From the NCBI RefSeq assembly GCF_900156655.1, contig NZ_FTOG01000002.1, forward strand, positions 357,070 to 421,069: 64,000 bases of DNA, given 5' to 3'. The translations under genes and the position numbers were made by a program. This document shows, one piece after another, positions 36,720 to 46,234 of this stretch. The notes beneath the pieces are model-generated. The model saw nothing but the letters and a program-made list of their open reading frames with translations. It did not search any database and had not been told where the DNA came from. The DNA comes from Rhodobacter aestuarii. GTDB taxonomy: Bacteria; Pseudomonadota; Alphaproteobacteria; Rhodobacterales; Rhodobacteraceae. Every line of letters starts with the position of its first letter. Position 1 is the stretch's first letter.

Positions 36720-38024
36720 TTAACGGTGGTCACGCTTCAGCTTGCGCTCGAGATACATCGAGTAACGCGACATGCTGAAGTTGAAGATGAAGAAGATCAC
36801 GGCGACGAAGATGTAGGGCTCCCAATAGATGCCCTTCCAGTTGATGTCGGCGCGCACGGCGGTGGAGATGCCCTTGAGCGGGTCCATCAGGCCCACAAAG
36901 GCCACAAGCGTGGTATCTTTGAAGAGACCGATGAAGGTGGACACAATCCCCGGGATCGAGATTTTCAGCGCTTGCGGCATGATGATCAACCGCTGCGCCT
37001 GCCAGTAATCCAGCCCCAGCGCATCCGCCGCCTCATATTGGCCGCGCGGCAAGGCGGCCAAGCCCCCCCGGATCACCTCGGCGATATAGGCCGCCGAGAA
37101 GAAGGTCACCAAGATCACCACCCGCAAGATCAGATCGAACTTGGTATCCGACGGCAGGAAGTATTGCAGCAGCAGCGAGGCCGTGAAGAGCAGCGTGATC
37201 AGCGGCACGCCCCGGATAAACTCGATAAAGCCCACCGAAAGCGATTTGACGATCAGCATGTCCGATTGGCGGCCAAGTGCGAGCAAAATGCCCAGCGGCA
37301 GCGAAATCACGATGGCGGTCGCCCCGATCACCAGCGCGAGCAGAAAGCCCCCGAATTGATCGCTATCCACCTCAGGCAGGGCAAAGGGCAGCACCGATTG
37401 CAGCCCCGTCTCAATAGGATCAACACCGTAGATCCAGAAGACGGCCGCCACGATCAGGCCAACGCCCGCCGCGACCACAACGCCCAAACGCACTTGCAGC
37501 GCCAAAAACACCGCCGCCCAAAGCCCAAAGCCCGCCAGCGTCAGGATCGGCCCCCAGACAGAGCCGCCCCACAGCAGCCAAAAGGCCACCAGCGGATAAA
37601 GCACCGAGCCCCAAAGCAGCTTGCGCGGCAACGAGGTTGCCAGCACCGGCAGGATCGCCAAGAGCAACCCGGCAAAGGTGACGAACAGCCGCCAGTATTC
37701 CTCCATCGGATAGAAGCCAAAGAGGAACTGGTGCCAGCGCGCGCGAATGATCGCCCAGCACGCGCCCGTGGCATCCGGCCCCCAGCGTTCTTGCACGATG
37801 GCGCGGCATTCGTTTTGCGAATCTGCCACCCAGACTGAATGCAGCAGCCACGGCGCTGCGGCCTGAATAAGCCAGATCGCTGCGCCCAGCCCCAGCACCG
37901 TCAGCGCCGAGTTCAACGGGCCGGCAAACAGGTTCTCGCGCAGCCATTTCACCAGCCCCGTTTGCGACACCGGCGGCGGCGCGGGGGGCAGCATTTCGTT
38001 GCGCACGAAGGAGGTATTGCTCAT
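36720..38024 (-). CDS. bztC: Bzt amino acid ABC transporter permease BztC
   Basis: Permease of 434 residues. The N-terminal half has several membrane helices and an extra periplasmic region unusual for amino acid permeases but typical of BztB/BztC. The C-terminal half has the HisM/GlnP-type core with the EAA-like loop ([22 protein letters not shown]). The start lies 1 nt beyond the bztB stop, with GGAGC in the bztB 3' end as ribosome binding site. Confidence 0.94.
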   Translation of the reverse strand: MSNTSFVRNEMLPPAPPPVSQTGLVKWLRENLFAGPLNSALTVLGLGAAIWLIQAAAPWLLHSVWVADSQNECRAIVQERWGPDATGACWAIIRARWHQFLFGFYPMEEYWRLFVTFAGLLLAILPVLATSLPRKLLWGSVLYPLVAFWLLWGGSVWGPILTLAGFGLWAAVFLALQVRLGVVVAAGVGLIVAAVFWIYGVDPIETGLQSVLPFALPEVDSDQFGGFLLALVIGATAIVISLPLGILLALGRQSDMLIVKSLSVGFIEFIRGVPLITLLFTASLLLQYFLPSDTKFDLILRVVILVTFFSAAYIAEVIRGGLAALPRGQYEAADALGLDYWQAQRLIIMPQALKISIPGIVSTFIGLFKDTTLVAFVGLMDPLKGISTAVRADINWKGIYWEPYIFVAVIFFIFNFSMSRYSMYLERKLKRDHR

Positions 38025-38025
38025 C

Positions 38026-39306
38026 TCAGCGCTCCTTCAGCTTGATCGACTTGTTGTAGATGTTCATCACGCTCGAGATCACGAGGCTGATCGTCAGGTA
38101 GATCAGCATCATCAAGAGCATGCATTCGAGTTCGCGCCCGGTTTGGTTCAGCGTGATACCACCCAGAGTGCCGCGCAAATCCATGTAGCTCACCGCGATC
38201 GCCAGCGAGGAGTTCTTGGTGAGGTTGAGGAATTGCGAAATCAGCGGCGGCACAATCACCCGCAAAGCCTGCGGCAAGATCACGAGGTTCATCGTCCGAC
38301 TGGGGCGCAGACCAAGTGCATAGGCGGCCTCGGTCTGGCCTTTGGAAATCGCCATGATCCCGGCGCGAACGATCTCGGCGATGAAGGCCGAAGTATAGAC
38401 GGTCAGCGCGATCAGAAGTGCGGTGAACGAGTGCAGCATCTGGAAACCGCCTTCAAAATCGAAGCGGGTGATCGTCGGATAATCGAGATGCAAGCCAAGC
38501 AAGACGGAAACCACCGCCGCCGGGCCAAACAGGACAAGCGGCGTTTGCCACCATGTGGTAGGACGCACACCGGTGGCCTCTTGCAACGCCTTGGCGCGGC
38601 GCATCAAGAGCCGCCAGCCAAAGAACGAAGCCGCCAGCACCACCATCAATACCAGCGCATTGAGGCTAAGGGGGATATTGCCCGGAAGCACCACGGTGCC
38701 AAGCGAATTGGAAAAGACCGGCGCCGCGACCGAGGTGCCGCGGTTCGTGACGGCGATCGTATCAAAGAACCACATCGAGGCTTCGGGCGTTTGCCCTGCC
38801 TCGCGCATCGCATCGGTAAAGCGGAAATCACGCGGGCTCGGGCGCGTTTCGGCCAAGATCGTGCCCATAAGCAAGATCCACAGCAAAAGTGGGATGTTGC
38901 GGAAGGTCTCGACATAGACTGTCATCAACCGGGCAACCAGCCAGTTGTGCGACAGTCGCAGCACGCCCACGACGGTTCCCACGAGGGTGGCCAACACACA
39001 GCCAAGCACCGAGACCAAAAGCGTGTTCAAAAGCCCCACCACAAGGGCCCGCATATGCGTGTCGTCATTGGTGTAGGGGATCAGCGTTTGCGCGATATCA
39101 TAACCCGCACGCGACCACAGGAAAGAGAAGTTGAAGTCCTTCCCCTTCGCCTCAAGGTTCACATAGGCATTGTTGAGCAGCCAGAACAGCCCGGCCAAAA
39201 ACAGCAGCAGCACAACCACCTGAATGGTGATCGAACGAAACCGCGTGTCATAAATGAGCATTGAGAGCCGAAAGCCCTCTTTCGGCGGATCACTCGCGAG
39301 CGTCAT
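38026..39306 (-). CDS. bztB: Bzt amino acid ABC transporter permease BztB
   Basis: Partner permease of 426 residues from the ATG at 39306. It has an early helix (VVVLLLFLAGLFWLL), a long middle region and a permease core ending with TEAAYALGLRPSRTMNLVILPQ as the ATPase-contact loop. Upstream in-frame sequence (to 39423) crosses the intergenic hairpin and is not coding. Separated from bztA by 130 nt that include a strong stem-loop. Confidence 0.94.
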   Translation of the reverse strand: MTLASDPPKEGFRLSMLIYDTRFRSITIQVVVLLLFLAGLFWLLNNAYVNLEAKGKDFNFSFLWSRAGYDIAQTLIPYTNDDTHMRALVVGLLNTLLVSVLGCVLATLVGTVVGVLRLSHNWLVARLMTVYVETFRNIPLLLWILLMGTILAETRPSPRDFRFTDAMREAGQTPEASMWFFDTIAVTNRGTSVAAPVFSNSLGTVVLPGNIPLSLNALVLMVVLAASFFGWRLLMRRAKALQEATGVRPTTWWQTPLVLFGPAAVVSVLLGLHLDYPTITRFDFEGGFQMLHSFTALLIALTVYTSAFIAEIVRAGIMAISKGQTEAAYALGLRPSRTMNLVILPQALRVIVPPLISQFLNLTKNSSLAIAVSYMDLRGTLGGITLNQTGRELECMLLMMLIYLTISLVISSVMNIYNKSIKLKER

Positions 39307-39384
39307 GGTTATCCCCTGTCCGGTCCGCCTGCGTGGCTTGTGCCAACTTTCTTTGGGCGATTGCCCTGGCGGTCCCGTGAGCTG

Positions 39385-39422
39385 AAAAAAGACAATGCGG
39401 CCGGGCAATAGACCCGGCCGCA
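39385..39422 (-). terminator. bztA-bztB intercistronic stem-loop / partial terminator
   Basis: On the minus strand TGCGGCCGGG and CCCGGCCGCA form a 10-bp stem, followed within 4 nt by a run of six U. It lies just after the bztA stop and would limit read-through to bztBCD or protect the bztA mRNA end, favouring excess binding protein. Confidence 0.65.
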
Positions 39423-39436
39423 CCGAAAAGCGGTTC

Positions 39437-40453
39437 TTAGCGGAACGGCGGCGCGTACATCAGACCACCTTGGGTCCATTGCGCGTTCAGACCACGGGCC
39501 AGACCGATCGAGGTGCTGGCGCCGATGTTGGCTTCGAACACTTCGCCGTAGTTGCCCACGGCAAGGATCGCGCGTTTCGCGAAATCGTTGTCGAGGCCGA
39601 TTTTGGCACCCATGTCACCTTCAAGGCCGAGCAGGCGCTTGATTTCCGGGTTCATGGTCGTGGCGGCAACTTCTTCGAGGTTGGCTTTAGTCACGCCATA
39701 TTCCTCGGCAGCGACCAGCGCGTAGAAGCTCCAACGCACCACATCACCCCAGTTGTTGTCGCCGTGGCGCACTGCCGGGCCAAGCGGCTCTTTGGAGATG
39801 ATTTCCGGCAAGATCACGATCTCGTCGGCGTTCGGCATGGTGGCGCGCGACGCGGCAAGGCCCGAAGCGTCGGTGGTGTAGCTGTCGCAAGCGCCGGCAA
39901 GGAATTTTTGCTGGCCTTCGGCATCGTCGGCGATGTTCACCGGCGTGTAGCTCATGTTGTTGGCTTTGAAGTAGTCAGCCAAGTTGAGCTCGGTGGTGGT
40001 GCCGGTCTGAATGCAGATCGTGGCGCCATCCAGTTCCTTGGCAGACGACACGCCGAGGTTCTTGTTCACCATGAAGCCTTGGCCGTCGTAGTAGTTCACG
40101 GCCACGAAATCGAGCGCCAGCTCGGTATCGCGCGAGAAGGTCCAGGTCGAGTTACGCGACAGCATGTCGACTTCGCCCGAGGCCAGAGCGGTGAAGCGGG
40201 TCTCGCCGGTCAGCGGGACATATTTCACTTTCATCGGGTCGCCAAGAACGGCAGCCGCAACAGCTTTACAGACGGCAACGTCAAAACCTTGGTAGTTGCC
40301 GTTGGCATCCGGTGCCGCAAAGCCGGTCAGACCCGGGTTCACGCCGCAGATCAGTTCGCCGCGGGCTTTGACGTCGTCGAGGGTCGACGCCCCCGCAACA
40401 CCGGCCGCGAGGCCAGCGAGGACCAGCGAACCGAAGAATACGGATTTTTTCAT
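39437..40453 (-). CDS. bztA: Bzt amino acid ABC transporter substrate-binding protein BztA
   Basis: Periplasmic receptor for Glu/Gln/Asp/Asn, 338 residues from the ATG at 40453 (GAGGAAGAGG upstream). The signal peptide is MKKSVFFGSLVLAGLAAGVA, cleaved near AGA-STL. The mature part starts TLDDVKARGELICGVNPGLTGFA, typical of family 3 solute-binding proteins, with GFDVAVCKAVAAA and RFTALASGEVDML in the binding lobes. Confidence 0.95.
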   Translation of the reverse strand: MKKSVFFGSLVLAGLAAGVAGASTLDDVKARGELICGVNPGLTGFAAPDANGNYQGFDVAVCKAVAAAVLGDPMKVKYVPLTGETRFTALASGEVDMLSRNSTWTFSRDTELALDFVAVNYYDGQGFMVNKNLGVSSAKELDGATICIQTGTTTELNLADYFKANNMSYTPVNIADDAEGQQKFLAGACDSYTTDASGLAASRATMPNADEIVILPEIISKEPLGPAVRHGDNNWGDVVRWSFYALVAAEEYGVTKANLEEVAATTMNPEIKRLLGLEGDMGAKIGLDNDFAKRAILAVGNYGEVFEANIGASTSIGLARGLNAQWTQGGLMYAPPFR

Positions 40454-40550
40454 GTTTACCTCTTCCTGAGTTGCCGCCTTAGCGGCGGTGAGAGCGCCCT
40501 TCACGGGTCTGGCATGTCTCGGGGCACGCGCGCGGCCCCGGCATGGGCGA

Positions 40551-40579
40551 GTTTGAGCGAATGCTGTCCGGATGGTCAA
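40551..40579 (-). promoter_or_regulatory. Candidate bztA promoter
   Basis: On the minus strand TTGACC (40579-40574), 17-nt spacer, TCAAAC (40556-40551), ~98 nt before the bztA ATG. The leader also contains a small GCCGC/GCGGC hairpin just before the ribosome binding site. Confidence 0.4.
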
Positions 40580-40677
40580 GTCGTCTCGACGGTTTTCGCA
40601 ACGGCAATCGCCCGGTGATTGGGCAAATGCTCGTCTGGCGCGCAAATACGACCTGTCACACGCCCTCTGGGCGGGTT

Positions 40678-41391
40678 TTACACAGAATGCCGCAAGCCCC
40701 AGAATCGCTCGGCATGCAAAAGTGCCTGCTTTTTCAGCGCCGCGAGTTCGGCGGCCTCTTCATCCGCGCCCCATTGGGCGATCTGCCACTCTTCATCGAC
40801 GCGCGACAGATCCCAAGCGGCTTCGCCCGCCAAAGCGCCTTCGGCCACCGCCAGCCCCAAGATCAGCGAGCCGGTGAGCCCAACCAGATCGTGCAAGGCC
40901 GCAAGCTCCCAAATATCACAAGCCTCGACTCGCTTCCCAAGCGCCACCAAGGCGCGCGCGGGCTGCAAAATCGGCACGATACCGGGGGTCACGCTCAGCC
41001 GGGCGGAGTAGCGCTGTTCCGCCCAATCCAACCAGCAATCCCAAGCCGCGCATTGCTGCGCCACAAGGGCTTCGGGCTTTTCGGCGCGGTAGCACAGCAG
41101 ATCGGTTTCGCCATAGGCCGCGATCAATTCCGCCACTTCGTCCTTTTGCGCAGCCACCTTATCGAGCGCGGCATTGGCCGAACGTGTTACCGGCATGCTG
41201 CTCGGGTCGACCTTCTCGCCTTGCGCTTGCCATTCTTCGGCAATCGCTTCCGCCATCGCCCGAGTGGGCACCACCAGCGCGGCTTTGGCAGGCGTTTTCA
41301 CGGCACGGCCATCCAGCTTAACGGTAAAACCGCCCTCGGCTTCTTCAACCGTCGCCTCTTTCCAGAATCGTTTTGCCGTCCAACCGCTCAT
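40678..41391 (-). CDS. ATP12 family F1-ATPase assembly chaperone
   Basis: Homologue of mitochondrial Atp12, which chaperones the F1 alpha subunit; in bacteria the family is restricted largely to alphaproteobacteria. The 237 residues start SGWTAKRFWKEATV and include LDGRAVKTPAKAALVVP, EWQAQGEKVDPSSMPVTR and LICYRAE-like GETDLLCYRAEKPEAL, all family hallmarks. The start overlaps the HAD gene stop (ATGA). Confidence 0.93.
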   Translation of the reverse strand: MSGWTAKRFWKEATVEEAEGGFTVKLDGRAVKTPAKAALVVPTRAMAEAIAEEWQAQGEKVDPSSMPVTRSANAALDKVAAQKDEVAELIAAYGETDLLCYRAEKPEALVAQQCAAWDCWLDWAEQRYSARLSVTPGIVPILQPARALVALGKRVEACDIWELAALHDLVGLTGSLILGLAVAEGALAGEAAWDLSRVDEEWQIAQWGADEEAAELAALKKQALLHAERFWGLRHSV

Positions 41392-42044
41392 GGCAAAATC
41401 TCCGCAATCGCTGTTTCCAGTTCGGCAAAGCTGGTCACGATCTGCGCGGCCCCCGCCGCCACCAGATCTTCGACCGGGTGATAGCCCCAGCTCACGCCAA
41501 TCGCCTTCACACCCGCCGCTTGCGCCATTTCCACATCATAGGTGGTGTCGCCAATCATCACCGCATCGGCAGGCTCTACCCCCGCCTCGCGCAAAGCCGC
41601 CAGCACCATGCCCGGATGCGGCTTGGAGGGGTTATCATCGGCCACTTGCTGCGTGACGAACAGCCCCTCTAGCCCGTGATGCGCAATCAGCGCCTCCACC
41701 CCGCGGCGAGATTTTCCCGTGGCCATGCCCAAAAGCATGTCTTCGCGTTCCGCCAACCGCAAGCAACACTCTTTCGCGCCGGGGTAAAGCGGCGCGGGCG
41801 AAGCGGCGCGGCCTGTGAAATAGCTTTGCTTATAGCCTTCGACCAAGGCCGCCTGCGTGGTGTCATCTTGCTCAGGCGCCAATTGCGCAATCGCAATCGG
41901 CAAAGACAGCCCAACGATCGACAGCACCTTTTCGCGCGTCGGCACAGGCAGCCCCTGCCCGTTGAACGACTGCGTCATTGCCGCAAGGATATGGGCTTGG
42001 CTATCGCTCAGCGTGCCATCCACATCAAACAAAGCCAGTTTCAT
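41388..42044 (-). CDS. HAD family hydrolase (phosphoglycolate-phosphatase-like)
   Basis: HAD phosphatase of 218 residues: motif I FDVDGTLSDSQ, motif II GMATGKSRRG, a lysine in NPSKPHPGM and motif IV MIGDTTYDVEMA. The alpha-helical cap lies between residues 15 and 80. The substrate is not certain. It lies between rluC (1-nt TAATG overlap) and the ATP12 gene (ATGA), in the order rarA, crcB, rluC, HAD, ATP12. Confidence 0.88.
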   Translation of the reverse strand: MKLALFDVDGTLSDSQAHILAAMTQSFNGQGLPVPTREKVLSIVGLSLPIAIAQLAPEQDDTTQAALVEGYKQSYFTGRAASPAPLYPGAKECCLRLAEREDMLLGMATGKSRRGVEALIAHHGLEGLFVTQQVADDNPSKPHPGMVLAALREAGVEPADAVMIGDTTYDVEMAQAAGVKAIGVSWGYHPVEDLVAAGAAQIVTSFAELETAIAEILP

Positions 42045-43108
42045 TATGCGTCCTCAAACGGATCGAGCGGCGCCTCCGCTTCACTCCAGCCCAGCGTCTT
42101 CCACGTGCGCGCCATATGGTTTGGCAAAGGCGCGGTCACGGTGATGCGTTTCTTGGTGATCGGGTGATCAAAGGAAATCGTGCGGGCATGCAGATGCAAC
42201 TTACGGCTGATCTCGCCGCCCAATTGCGCGCCCCAGCCATCGCCAAGGTTTTCTTGGCCCGAACCACCGTATTTGCCATCGCCAATGATCGGATGGCCAA
42301 GCTCGGCCATATGCGCGCGCAACTGATGCGTGCGCCCCGTGATCGGCACCAGGCCGACCCAAGCAGTGCGGCTCCCCAACGCCTCAATCACCGAAAAATC
42401 GGTGGTCGCGCGTTTGGCATCCGGGTGCTGGCCGATCTTGGCGGGATGGATGCACACCATCTTCTCGCCCTCGCCGCCGCGCCCATGGCCGGGGGCCTTC
42501 ATCAACCCGTAGCGGATCGTACCTTTTTTCGGGCTCGGTACGCCGGCGACCGCTGCCCAATAAATTTTGCGCGTGGTTTTGAGCCGGAACGCTTCGGAAA
42601 GCGCGCGGGCAATCCGGTCGGTGCGGGCGATCAGCAAGACACCAGAGGTGTCTTTATCAAGCCGGTGCACCATTTTCGGCCGGTCTTTATAGCCAAACTT
42701 CAGCGCATCGAGCAGGCCATCGACATGGCGATCCCCCTGCCCAGAGCCGCCTTGGCTCGGCAGGCCCGGCGGTTTGTTCAGCGCGATGATATGCTCATCA
42801 CGCCACAAAACGGCCTCTTGGATCATCTTTTCATCGGCGGGCGCAATCGTGGTGCGCTCGCGCCGTGCTTCAGACCGGCTTTCCGGGGCCTGCGCGCCCG
42901 CCTCGGGCAGCGGCGGCACCCGCACTTCCATGCCCGGACCAACCCGATCCGAAGCCTTCACCCGGCCACCGTCCACCCGGCATTGCCCGGTGCGGCACAT
43001 CTTTTCCACCGCGCCTTGGGTCAGCACCGGGAACTTTTTCTTTAGCCAGCGGTCCAGACGGCTTTCGCCCTCGTCTTCCGTGACCTTGATCAACTGCACA
43101 CCACTCAT
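42044..43108 (-). CDS. rluC: RluC/RluD family 23S rRNA pseudouridine synthase
   Basis: Pseudouridine synthase of 354 residues with an N-terminal S4 RNA-binding domain (SRLDRWLKKKFP ... MCRTGQCRVDG) and a RluA-type catalytic domain with the nucleophilic Asp in MVHRLDKDTSGVLLIAR. The arrangement matches RluC, which modifies helix 39 positions of 23S rRNA; assignment as RluC rather than RluD rests on overall layout. Starts in an ATGA overlap with crcB. Confidence 0.88.
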   Translation of the reverse strand: MSGVQLIKVTEDEGESRLDRWLKKKFPVLTQGAVEKMCRTGQCRVDGGRVKASDRVGPGMEVRVPPLPEAGAQAPESRSEARRERTTIAPADEKMIQEAVLWRDEHIIALNKPPGLPSQGGSGQGDRHVDGLLDALKFGYKDRPKMVHRLDKDTSGVLLIARTDRIARALSEAFRLKTTRKIYWAAVAGVPSPKKGTIRYGLMKAPGHGRGGEGEKMVCIHPAKIGQHPDAKRATTDFSVIEALGSRTAWVGLVPITGRTHQLRAHMAELGHPIIGDGKYGGSGQENLGDGWGAQLGGEISRKLHLHARTISFDHPITKKRITVTAPLPNHMARTWKTLGWSEAEAPLDPFEDA

Positions 43109-43482
43109 GCAAAGAACCCTCGCGCAAAGGCCATCCCCGCAAAGAGCGCGGCCAGACCAAGAACAACCGTGCCGATCACATAGCCTGCGGCGGTGAGGAT
43201 TTCGCCCGATTCGTAGAGTTTTGCCGCATCAAGCGAAAACGCCGAAAAGGTGGTGAAGCCGCCCAAAACCCCCGTCATCAGGAAAGGCGCCATTCGGGTG
43301 CCGCCTTTATAGGCCAGCACCACGACCATCACTCCCATCAGGAAGCTGCCAAGGACGTTGACCACCATCGTCGCGTAAGGGAACCCGTGGCCCAAAAGAC
43401 GCGGCATGGTGATGTTGACAAGATAGCGAAACGAGGCGCCAAGCGCGCCGCCCGCCGCGACGGTGAGGAGGGTCTGGATCAT
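43105..43482 (-). CDS. crcB: Fluoride efflux channel CrcB/Fluc
   Basis: Four-helix fluoride channel subunit, 125 residues, acting as an antiparallel dimer. Motifs: GGALGASFRYLV, FPYATMVVNVLGSFLMG (conserved Asn) and GVLGGFTTFSAFSLDAA with the Phe/Thr-rich selectivity region. Only 31 nt separate it from rarA, and I see no fluoride riboswitch. Confidence 0.95.
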   Translation of the reverse strand: MIQTLLTVAAGGALGASFRYLVNITMPRLLGHGFPYATMVVNVLGSFLMGVMVVVLAYKGGTRMAPFLMTGVLGGFTTFSAFSLDAAKLYESGEILTAAGYVIGTVVLGLAALFAGMAFARGFFA

Positions 43483-43513
43483 GCGGTTTCCTTTGCGCCG
43501 TTAGCGCGCAATG

Positions 43514-44821
43514 TCAACCGCCGCGCTTTTCGCGCAGCTTGGCAAACCAATCGACGCGCTTTTTCAACTCGCGCTCAAAGCCGCGTTCGACGGGGCTGTA
43601 AAACACCGGACGCTTCATCCCATCGGGGAAATAATGCTGCCCCGAGAAGCCATCTTCGGCGTCATGGTCATATTGATAGCCCGCACCAAAGCCCTGTTCC
43701 GCCATCAGTTTGGTGGGCGCATTGATGATGTGATGCGGCGGCGGCGCGGAGCCGGTTTTGCGCGCCGCATCGCGCGCGGCTTTATAGGCCACGTAGCCCG
43801 CGTTCGATTTCGGCGCGAGCGCAAGGTAGATCACCGCCTGCGCAAGCGCCAATTCCCCCTCGGGCGAACCGAGCCGCTCATAGGTTTCCCATGCGTGAAG
43901 GCAGTGCGTTTGCGCCTGCGGATCGGCAAGGCCAATATCTTCCACCGCCATCCGAGTCAGACGGCGCGCCAAAAAGCGCGGATCTTCCCCGCCCTCAAGC
44001 ATCCGGCCAAACCAGTAAAGCGCAGCATCTGGGTCCGAGCCGCGCACCGATTTGTGCAAAGCGGAAATCAGGTTGTAATGCTCTTCGCCGGATTTGTCGT
44101 ATTTTGCGGCACGTCGCATCAGCCGCGTTGAAAGGCCATCGGTATCCAGCGGTTTATCCAGCTTCCACGCCATCACCTGCTCAATCAGGTTCAAAGCGGC
44201 GCGGCCATCGCCATCGGCCATTTCCAAGAGCGCCTCACGCGCCGGGGCTTTGAGCGGCAACGGCTTTTGCATCGCCTGTTCGGCCCGCTGTGCCAAAAGC
44301 TCCAGATCGGCAAGGCTCAGCCGTTCTAGAATGATCACCTGCGCGCGCGACAAAAGCGCGGCATTAAGTTCAAAACTAGGGTTTTCGGTGGTCGCCCCTA
44401 CCAGAAGGATCGTGCCATCCTCCATATGCGGCAAGAAACTGTCTTGCTGGGCTTTGTTGAAACGGTGGATTTCATCGACAAACAACAGCGTGCCTTTGCC
44501 TTGGGCAAAGCGCAGTTTCGCGGCCTCAAACACTTTGCGCAGTTCCGGCACGCCCGAAAAGATCGCCGAGATTTGCACGAAGGCACGATCTGTCTCATGC
44601 GCCAAGAGCCGGGCGATGGTGGTTTTGCCCACGCCGGGCGGCCCCCAAAACACCACCGACCCCAAAGACCCCGCCGCGAGCATCGCCCCAAGAGGCCCCT
44701 CAGGCCCCAAAACATGCCGCTGCCCGATCACCTCAGAGAGGTGCTTCGGGCGGATGCGATCCGCCAGCGGGCGAGGCGCTTCGGCCCCATTCGGAGAGGG
44801 AGTATCAAAAAGGTCGGCCAT
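43514..44821 (-). CDS. rarA: Replication-associated recombination protein A (RarA/MgsA)
   Basis: AAA+ ATPase related to clamp loaders that acts at stalled forks, 435 residues. Opening RPLADRIRPKHLSEVIGQ, Walker A GPPGVGKTT, Walker B LLFVDEIHRFNKAQQD, sensor 1 GATTENPSFELN, and the C-terminal tetramerisation region (SVRGSDPDAALYWFGRMLEGGEDP). First gene of the rarA-crcB-rluC-HAD-ATP12 run. Confidence 0.96.
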   Translation of the reverse strand: MADLFDTPSPNGAEAPRPLADRIRPKHLSEVIGQRHVLGPEGPLGAMLAAGSLGSVVFWGPPGVGKTTIARLLAHETDRAFVQISAIFSGVPELRKVFEAAKLRFAQGKGTLLFVDEIHRFNKAQQDSFLPHMEDGTILLVGATTENPSFELNAALLSRAQVIILERLSLADLELLAQRAEQAMQKPLPLKAPAREALLEMADGDGRAALNLIEQVMAWKLDKPLDTDGLSTRLMRRAAKYDKSGEEHYNLISALHKSVRGSDPDAALYWFGRMLEGGEDPRFLARRLTRMAVEDIGLADPQAQTHCLHAWETYERLGSPEGELALAQAVIYLALAPKSNAGYVAYKAARDAARKTGSAPPPHHIINAPTKLMAEQGFGAGYQYDHDAEDGFSGQHYFPDGMKRPVFYSPVERGFERELKKRVDWFAKLREKRGG

Positions 44822-44869
44822 GATGGCCCCACCCTATCTGGCGTGACCGATAGACGAAAGAGGCCGCGC

Positions 44870-45481
44870 TTAAAGCAAGCGATACTCTTTCGCGCGCTGG
44901 ATTGCCTCTGCCGTGGTCCGCGCCATCAGCCGTTCGCGCGCCGACAAAAGGCGTGCCTTGAACGCCGATTGCGTGATCCCAAGCTTTGCCGCCGCAGCGG
45001 CATGACGGTCCCCGGCGGCCACGCAGCGCAAAGCCTCGATCTGCGCTTTGGTCAGTTCCTGCGGTGGTTCGGTGATGTCATGCAACCGATGCACAAGATC
45101 AGAGATCTGCGCGATTTCATCTTCGCGAAATTCCCGGTCCTGCAGCGTGAATGACGCAATCGTCCGCGAGGCGATTTTGCCGCAAGAGACGGTGACCCCG
45201 TAATTCAACCCAAAGGTTTTTGCCTCGGCCAAAATATGAAACGGGTCGGGCAAATTGAATTCGCTCCAGCGGCAGGCCCCTTCCGTCGAGAAGCCCCAAG
45301 CAATCGTCGGATCGCGCAGCGCATAGCCTTGCTGGGTGTAATGGTCGATCCATTCCTTGGGGTAGGTTTGGAACTGCATGATCGGCGCCGCAAACCGGAT
45401 GTGCAAACCGATGAAGTATCCGTCCGGCGCCAGACGGGACAGCTCACGCAGGTGTTTGCTGATCTCGGAGTGAATAAGCAT
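44870..45481 (-). CDS. LuxR-type regulator with autoinducer-binding domain (LuxR solo)
   Basis: A 203-residue regulator. The N-terminal ~130 residues resemble an acyl-homoserine-lactone-binding domain (FQTYPKEWIDHYTQQGYALRDPTIAWGF keeps the Trp, Tyr, Asp-Pro and Trp positions). The C-terminus is a LuxR HTH (LTKAQIEALRCVAAGDRHAAAAAKLG) but departs from the usual consensus in the recognition helix. No luxI gene is in the window. The promoter region is AT-rich. It may sense a foreign or non-AHL ligand. Confidence 0.85.
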   Translation of the reverse strand: MLIHSEISKHLRELSRLAPDGYFIGLHIRFAAPIMQFQTYPKEWIDHYTQQGYALRDPTIAWGFSTEGACRWSEFNLPDPFHILAEAKTFGLNYGVTVSCGKIASRTIASFTLQDREFREDEIAQISDLVHRLHDITEPPQELTKAQIEALRCVAAGDRHAAAAAKLGITQSAFKARLLSARERLMARTTAEAIQRAKEYRLL

Positions 45482-45626
45482 ATCTTTTTAGACAGGCCGG
45501 ATCCTAAAAGATCAACTTGAAATTATCAATTTACTTTACAAACCCCTGCCGACCCTGAAACGCACCACCTCTAAGGGTCTATGCCTGTGGGATTTTCGCG
45601 CAGCACGCCGGAAAGCACCGCACAAA

Positions 45627-45653
45627 GAAAAAACCCGCCCGAAGGCGGGTTTT
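45627..45653 (-). terminator. Intrinsic terminator of the alpha operon (after rplQ)
   Basis: On the minus strand AACCCGCC/GGCGGGTT (8 bp) with a TTCG loop, followed by T6. It lies 33 nt after the rplQ stop. Confidence 0.88.
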
Positions 45654-45685
45654 CCAAACTTCCCGAGGGAAGCCTGCCTAAAGGA

Positions 45686-46105
45686 TCAATCCTCGGCGGC
45701 TTCTTCGGCTTCGAGGCGGGCTTTGTCAGCGGCGCCTTTGGCAGCGACGTCACGGTCCACCAGTTCGATGAAAGCCATCGGCGCCATGTCGCCATAGCGG
45801 AAGCCAGCTTTCAGAACGCGGGTGTAGCCACCGTTACGCTCTTTGTAGCGCGGGCCGAGAACTTCAAAGAGTTTGGCAACGTCTTTGTCTTGTTTCAGCA
45901 TCGCCGCAGCCTGACGGCGGGCGTGCAGATCACCGCGTTTCGCAAGCGTGATCAGTTTTTCGATGATCGGACGCAGTTCCTTCGCTTTCGGAAGGGTGGT
46001 CTTGATCTGTTCGTGTTCGATGAGCGAGCCGCACATGTTGGCGAACAGCGCTTTGCGGTGTTCGTGGGTACGGTTCAGACGGCGGTAACCGCGAGCGTGA
46101 CGCAT
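45686..46105 (-). CDS. rplQ: 50S ribosomal protein L17
   Basis: bL17, 139 residues: [20 protein letters not shown] at the N-terminus and [15 protein letters not shown] near the end, with an acidic C-terminal tail. Last gene of the supercluster, followed by a strong terminator and separated from rpoA by 129 nt with a hairpin. Confidence 0.98.
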   Translation of the reverse strand: MRHARGYRRLNRTHEHRKALFANMCGSLIEHEQIKTTLPKAKELRPIIEKLITLAKRGDLHARRQAAAMLKQDKDVAKLFEVLGPRYKERNGGYTRVLKAGFRYGDMAPMAFIELVDRDVAAKGAADKARLEAEEAAED

Positions 46106-46209
46106 GATCTATCTCCTAAGTCGCGTTTTGCTTTGTGTTGGCCCCCGTGCGTTGCGGAGGTCGTCGTTGGGGCGTTTGCCCAAAATTCCCCGGCAGTCCG
46201 GGCATTGGT

Positions 46210-46229
46210 GGGGGGCATTGCCGCCCCCC
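46210..46229 (-). promoter_or_regulatory. Hairpin just downstream of rpoA
   Basis: GGGGGGC (46210-46216) and GCCCCCC (46223-46229) form a perfect 7-bp stem, 6 nt past the rpoA stop, without a U tract. A likely mRNA-stabilising or processing element between rpoA and rplQ. Confidence 0.5.
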
Positions 46230-46234
46230 GAAAC

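Noticed and set aside
43483..43513. Fluoride riboswitch for crcB
   Set aside because: Only 31 nt lie between rarA and crcB, far too short for the aptamer; crcB is an internal operon gene.
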